A stretch of DNA of 17,386 nucleotides from JANNWF01 sp052390415 (GTDB lineage: Bacteria > Pseudomonadota > Gammaproteobacteria > Xanthomonadales > Xanthomonadaceae): assembly GCA_052390415.1 (NCBI GenBank), contig JBQTGY010000120.1, forward strand, positions 1-17,386, in the 5' to 3' direction. The position numbers were made by a program, and so were the translations under genes. The notes under the pieces are model-generated. The model searched no databases. It was not told the origin of the DNA and saw nothing but the letters and a program-made list of their open reading frames with translations. This document shows, in pieces, positions 14,668 through 17,386 of the stretch. Every line of letters starts with the position of its first letter. Positions within the stretch are counted from its first letter, which is position 1.

Positions 14668-15512
14668 CGAGCGGCACCGCCACGCAAGCGCTGATAGACA
14701 TCACGCCAGCGTGGATGCCAGTACAACCAATCTCGCCACCTTTGTCGCGCGCGCATCAGAGGCCGCGCCAAGGTCGCCATCGCCTCGACCCGAAACTGAT
14801 CTTGCGCCGCGGGGCTCGCCAAACGCTGCTGCCAGACCTGCAGCTCGGCACCACGTTGTTTGCTCGGCCAGCCCGGATGATCGCCGCGTTGAAAATACAG
14901 CAGTGTTGGCCACGCCACGCTGCGTGCGTGGCACTGGCCTTCATGCAAGAACTGCTTCCACATGTAATGGTCGGTTTTGCTCTCGGCAGGCGTGGTTCGC
15001 CAGCCCCAAGGCAAGCGCTGATAGCAGGACAAGGTATGTGCCACCGATGACATCGCGACTGGCAAGGGGCGATGGACGTAACGTGCACGCTGGTAATCAT
15101 CGGCGAGGTCGATGTGCACACCGTAAGCCACACCACCCGCCGGATCCACCGCGATCTTGCGGGTGTGCGCGAATTCGCGATCCGCCAACGCGCTGGCCAG
15201 CGTCTGCAAATGGTCGTGAAACCAGAGGTCACGATCACACAGATAGGCGACATGCCGGCCGCGCGCTCCGGCCAAGGCGTGATGGCGATATTCCTCACCA
15301 CGGCGCGGGTGTTTGGGGTGATCGAAAAAGCGCAAGCGAGTGTCCGCTGCGCACTCACGTTGAATCACCTCGCGGGTATCGGTGTCGACGCCATCGCCGA
15401 TGATGAAAAGTTCCCAGTCGGTCAGCGATTGCAAACGCACCAGGTTGAGAACCGGCTCCAGACACGGCGCGCGGTCGGTCGTGGTTGGCAAGACAATGGT
15501 GAACGTGGTCAC
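14664..15512 (-). CDS. Family 2-like glycosyltransferase
   Basis: A 282-residue GT-A fold transferase, probably cytoplasmic, using a nucleotide-sugar donor. The N-terminal beta strand TFTIVLPTTTDR, the ELFIIGDGVDTDT segment (34-46, Asp-40) and the metal-binding DxD-type CDRDLW (92-97, Asp-93 and Asp-95) are in the usual order and spacing. Acceptor-side elements include SKTDHYMWKQF, with an Asp as possible catalytic base. No transmembrane helix was seen; the C-terminus is Arg- and Trp-rich (MRARQRWRDWLYWHPRWRDVYQRL), suggesting peripheral membrane contact. The start is GTG 15512, overlapping the oxidoreductase stop as GTGA, and its own stop overlaps the next start as ATGA. Donor and acceptor cannot be read from the sequence. 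Confidence 0.85.
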   Translation of the reverse strand: MTTFTIVLPTTTDRAPCLEPVLNLVRLQSLTDWELFIIGDGVDTDTREVIQRECAADTRLRFFDHPKHPRRGEEYRHHALAGARGRHVAYLCDRDLWFHDHLQTLASALADREFAHTRKIAVDPAGGVAYGVHIDLADDYQRARYVHRPLPVAMSSVAHTLSCYQRLPWGWRTTPAESKTDHYMWKQFLHEGQCHARSVAWPTLLYFQRGDHPGWPSKQRGAELQVWQQRLASPAAQDQFRVEAMATLARPLMRARQRWRDWLYWHPRWRDVYQRLRGGAAR

Positions 15513-16501
15513 GCCGGCAGCCCCGCCAGTCCACGCATCTGCGCGACCAATTCAACCACCCGCACTGCATGCGCCAGATCGGACCGAGGCGGCGGGCCAC
15601 CATTGAGAAAACCCAACCATGCCGCCAGCTGTCGGCGCAGCGCCGAGTCGTTGCCGATGTGCACCCGCCTCCGCTCGGACGCTTCCAGCCGCGCGTCGGC
15701 CGGTCCGGCGGCAATCTCGATCACGTCGGGTTGTTCACCATCAAATACCGCCACGCCAGCTTCCGCGTGCAGGCGCAGTTGCCGGCTGCGGTTGGGGTGA
15801 CGATTGGAAAGTTCGGAGACCAGCCACGGTTGTTTTCCCCACCGACTCCACACGCTGCGCGCCTGCCCTTCGATGCACTCGGCAAACGCAGACTGCGGCA
15901 GCGGGTAGTGGCCAAACAGGTGATGGAAAATCGATATCTCGTGCGGCGCCAGATTCCAGGCGGTATCGACATCGAGCCGCGGGCTGATCCAATTGGCGCG
16001 TGTCGAGCGCAGACCCTGTACGGCCCCCAGTTCACCGCTCGCCACCCAGTGCTGCATCTGTTCCACGGCAGGGTGATAGCGCCAGACATCCATCACGTGC
16101 AGCGGTCCGCGCACACAGGCAACGATGGCTACGGCATCGGCGATCGACGAGGTGAGCGGCTTTTCGCACAGTATCGGCAGCTGGCATGACGCCAACTGTT
16201 CGATGCACTCGCGGTGACTGCGCGCCGGCGTGGCGACGATCCAACCGTCCACGCGCCCATCCGCCAGCGGCGAGCTGGCGACCGCATGGGCACCGGCTTG
16301 CAGCGCACGAGCGCGAGCAGCCGCATCGGTCTCGACCACCTGCACGACAGCACCCAGCGCGAGCAGATCGCGCAGGATGTTGCTGCCCCACAGGCCGCAA
16401 CCCAGCAATCCGACGGTGTTTGCGATGGGCTCGTTCCTAGGGTGTGAGCATGCGCGGATGAAAGCAGGTAGCCGGCGTTTTGCCAACCGTGTCGACACCA
16501 C
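15509..16501 (-). CDS. Gfo/Idh/MocA family sugar oxidoreductase
   Basis: NAD(P)-dependent dehydrogenase of the family that oxidises sugars and nucleotide-sugars. The Rossmann loop is GLLGCGLWGSNI (31-42), the family EKP motif lies at 113-115 (LCEKPL), and the catalytic region includes MDVWRYHPA and NLAPHEISIFHHL. It resembles nucleotide-sugar 3-dehydrogenases of glycan clusters, but the substrate is unassigned. The start is uncertain. The open frame begins at GTG 16501 with a second GTG next to it and neither has a ribosome site, giving about 29 residues before the first Rossmann strand. An ATC at 16426 (IANTVGLLG) has AGGA eight bases upstream but is a very rare start. It is first of a three-gene coupled chain with the glycosyltransferase and the unrecognised protein. 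Confidence 0.86.
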   Translation of the reverse strand: MVSTRLAKRRLPAFIRACSHPRNEPIANTVGLLGCGLWGSNILRDLLALGAVVQVVETDAAARARALQAGAHAVASSPLADGRVDGWIVATPARSHRECIEQLASCQLPILCEKPLTSSIADAVAIVACVRGPLHVMDVWRYHPAVEQMQHWVASGELGAVQGLRSTRANWISPRLDVDTAWNLAPHEISIFHHLFGHYPLPQSAFAECIEGQARSVWSRWGKQPWLVSELSNRHPNRSRQLRLHAEAGVAVFDGEQPDVIEIAAGPADARLEASERRRVHIGNDSALRRQLAAWLGFLNGGPPPRSDLAHAVRVVELVAQMRGLAGLPA

Positions 16502-16557
16502 GACGACCGCACTTGGCCCATGCTATCGAACCTCACGCCGTGGCGACCCGTCCATCC

Positions 16558-17229
16558 ATGATCCGCGTCCATCACCTGAACAACTCGCGCTCGCAACGCA
16601 TCCTGTGGTTGCTGGAAGAACTGGGGCTTGACTACGAAGTGGTGCGCTATCAGCGCGACGCCAAGACCATGTTGGCACCGCCCGCGCTCAAGAAACTGCA
16701 TCCACTTGGCAAGTCGCCCTTGGTTGAGGTGAATGGCCTGGTGTTGGCCGAATCAGGCGCGATCGTTGAATACCTGGTCGATCACTTCGATACCGCACGC
16801 AAGTTTTCTGCGGCCCCCGAAAGCCCGGCGCGGGTGCGCTTCAACTATTGGCTGCACTACGCTGAAGGCTCGGCGATGCCGCCGCTGCTGTTGGCCCTGA
16901 TTTTCGGCAAGTTGAAGACTTCACCCATGCCATTTTTCATCCGCCCGGTGGCGCGTGCCATCGCCGACAAGGTGATGAGCAGCTTTGTCAGCCCGCAGCT
17001 CACGCTGCACTTTGACTATCTGGAGGCAGAGCTGAAAGACAGCGGCTGGTTTGCCGGCAAGACGTTCGGCGCGGCGGATATCCAGATGAGTTTTCCGGTC
17101 GAGGCCGCGGGGGCGCGCTTGGGCTTCTCCAAACGGCCGAACCTGCAGCGCTTTCTCGACACCATTCATGCAAGGCCGGCATATCAGCGGGCGCTTGAAA
17201 AGGGTGGGCCGTACGATCTGATGAGTTAG
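16558..17229 (+). CDS. Glutathione S-transferase family protein
   Basis: A 223-residue cytoplasmic protein with the two GST domains. The thioredoxin-like N-terminal domain begins MIRVHHLNNSRSQRILWLLEELG. It contains the cis-Pro segment KSPLVEV and the Glu-Ser glutathione-binding pair in LAESGAIVEYL. The helical C-terminal domain has the fold motif GKTFGAADIQMSF with its conserved Asp. NNSRSQR suggests a Ser-type active site, so thiol transfer or peroxidase activity is plausible, while the substrate is unknown. ATG 16558 was chosen because family members begin at this MI-VHHLN phrase; an in-frame GTG at 16540 is possible. No Shine-Dalgarno is seen. It is divergent from the oxidoreductase gene across a 56-base spacer. 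Confidence 0.92.
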   Translation: MIRVHHLNNSRSQRILWLLEELGLDYEVVRYQRDAKTMLAPPALKKLHPLGKSPLVEVNGLVLAESGAIVEYLVDHFDTARKFSAAPESPARVRFNYWLHYAEGSAMPPLLLALIFGKLKTSPMPFFIRPVARAIADKVMSSFVSPQLTLHFDYLEAELKDSGWFAGKTFGAADIQMSFPVEAAGARLGFSKRPNLQRFLDTIHARPAYQRALEKGGPYDLMS

Positions 17230-17285
17230 TTGGGAGCAGTTTCAGAACAAGCGAGTTAGCCCGGACATTTCATGAGGGGGCGCGA

Positions 17286-17331
17286 GTGATCACGTTCGGC
17301 GGCTTCGCCGCTACGCGGGGCTGTTGCCCCG
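17286..17331 (+). terminator. Tandem hairpins downstream of the GST gene
   Basis: After the stop at 17229 come a palindrome GTGATCAC (17286-17293), a hairpin GCGGC-TTC-GCCGC (17299-17311) and a second hairpin CGGGGC-TGTT-GCCCCG (17316-17331). No T-run follows. The arrangement may terminate the GST transcript or be part of a dispersed repeat cut by the window end. No gene was seen in 17230-17386. Confidence 0.45.
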
Positions 17332-17386
17332 AGCGGATTTGCGGCCAGCGCAAGGCGCGCCGAGTCGGAATGGTGGGCCCATTGCG

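Noticed and set aside
17230..17386. Edge of an insertion sequence
   Set aside because: No transposase frame, terminal inverted repeat or target duplication can be seen before the window ends.

Overview
GC-rich, densely packed chromosomal DNA of a gammaproteobacterium. It is most likely a member of Xanthomonadales/Lysobacterales, close to Rhodanobacteraceae-type genera. The basis is the gpmI-envC-ctpA gene order, the intergenic repeat vocabulary (GGGACTCGGGACTCG, CCTCTGCGCA, GGTCAAT and CTCCCCTCTC-type palindromes) and a secreted protein ending in a Phe-x-x-Gly-Phe-Glu tail. The lineage call is inference. No tRNA, rRNA, CRISPR array, prophage or transposase was seen.

Layout. Genes sit in alternating divergent and convergent blocks. 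Positions 123-4287 (minus) carry gpmI, envC and ctpA: a glycolytic mutase, a divisome amidase activator and an exported S41 protease. gpmI and envC share the overlap GTGA; ctpA follows a 158-base spacer with a long palindrome and has its own TATAAT box almost touching its ATG. Positions 4430-5098 (plus) encode an exported protein with seven VNG turns every 18-19 residues. It converges, across a strong hairpin, on 5207-7927 (minus), a large exported Asp-box beta-propeller protein. Positions 8103-10105 (plus) hold an M28 metallopeptidase lipoprotein and a small TerB-like acidic protein. These converge, across two intergenic palindromes, on 10312-12107 (minus), the 16S rRNA modification pair rsmC-rsuA, coupled by TGATG.

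Positions 12469-16501 form a small sugar/glycan block. An RmlC-like cupin and a D-2-hydroxyacid dehydrogenase run on the plus strand. They meet, with a 47-base tail-to-tail overlap, a minus-strand chain of a Gfo/Idh/MocA oxidoreductase, a family 2-like glycosyltransferase and an unrecognised 200-residue protein, each joined to the next by a 4-base start/stop overlap. A glutathione S-transferase (16558-17229, plus) follows, and the window ends in hairpin-rich non-coding DNA.

The core genes (gpmI, envC, ctpA, rsmC, rsuA) are housekeeping. The most interesting parts are the VNG-repeat exported protein, the propeller with its C-terminal FSNGFE tail, and the glycan block with its divergent cupin and unrecognised partner. 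I did not find a clear new defence or mobile system.
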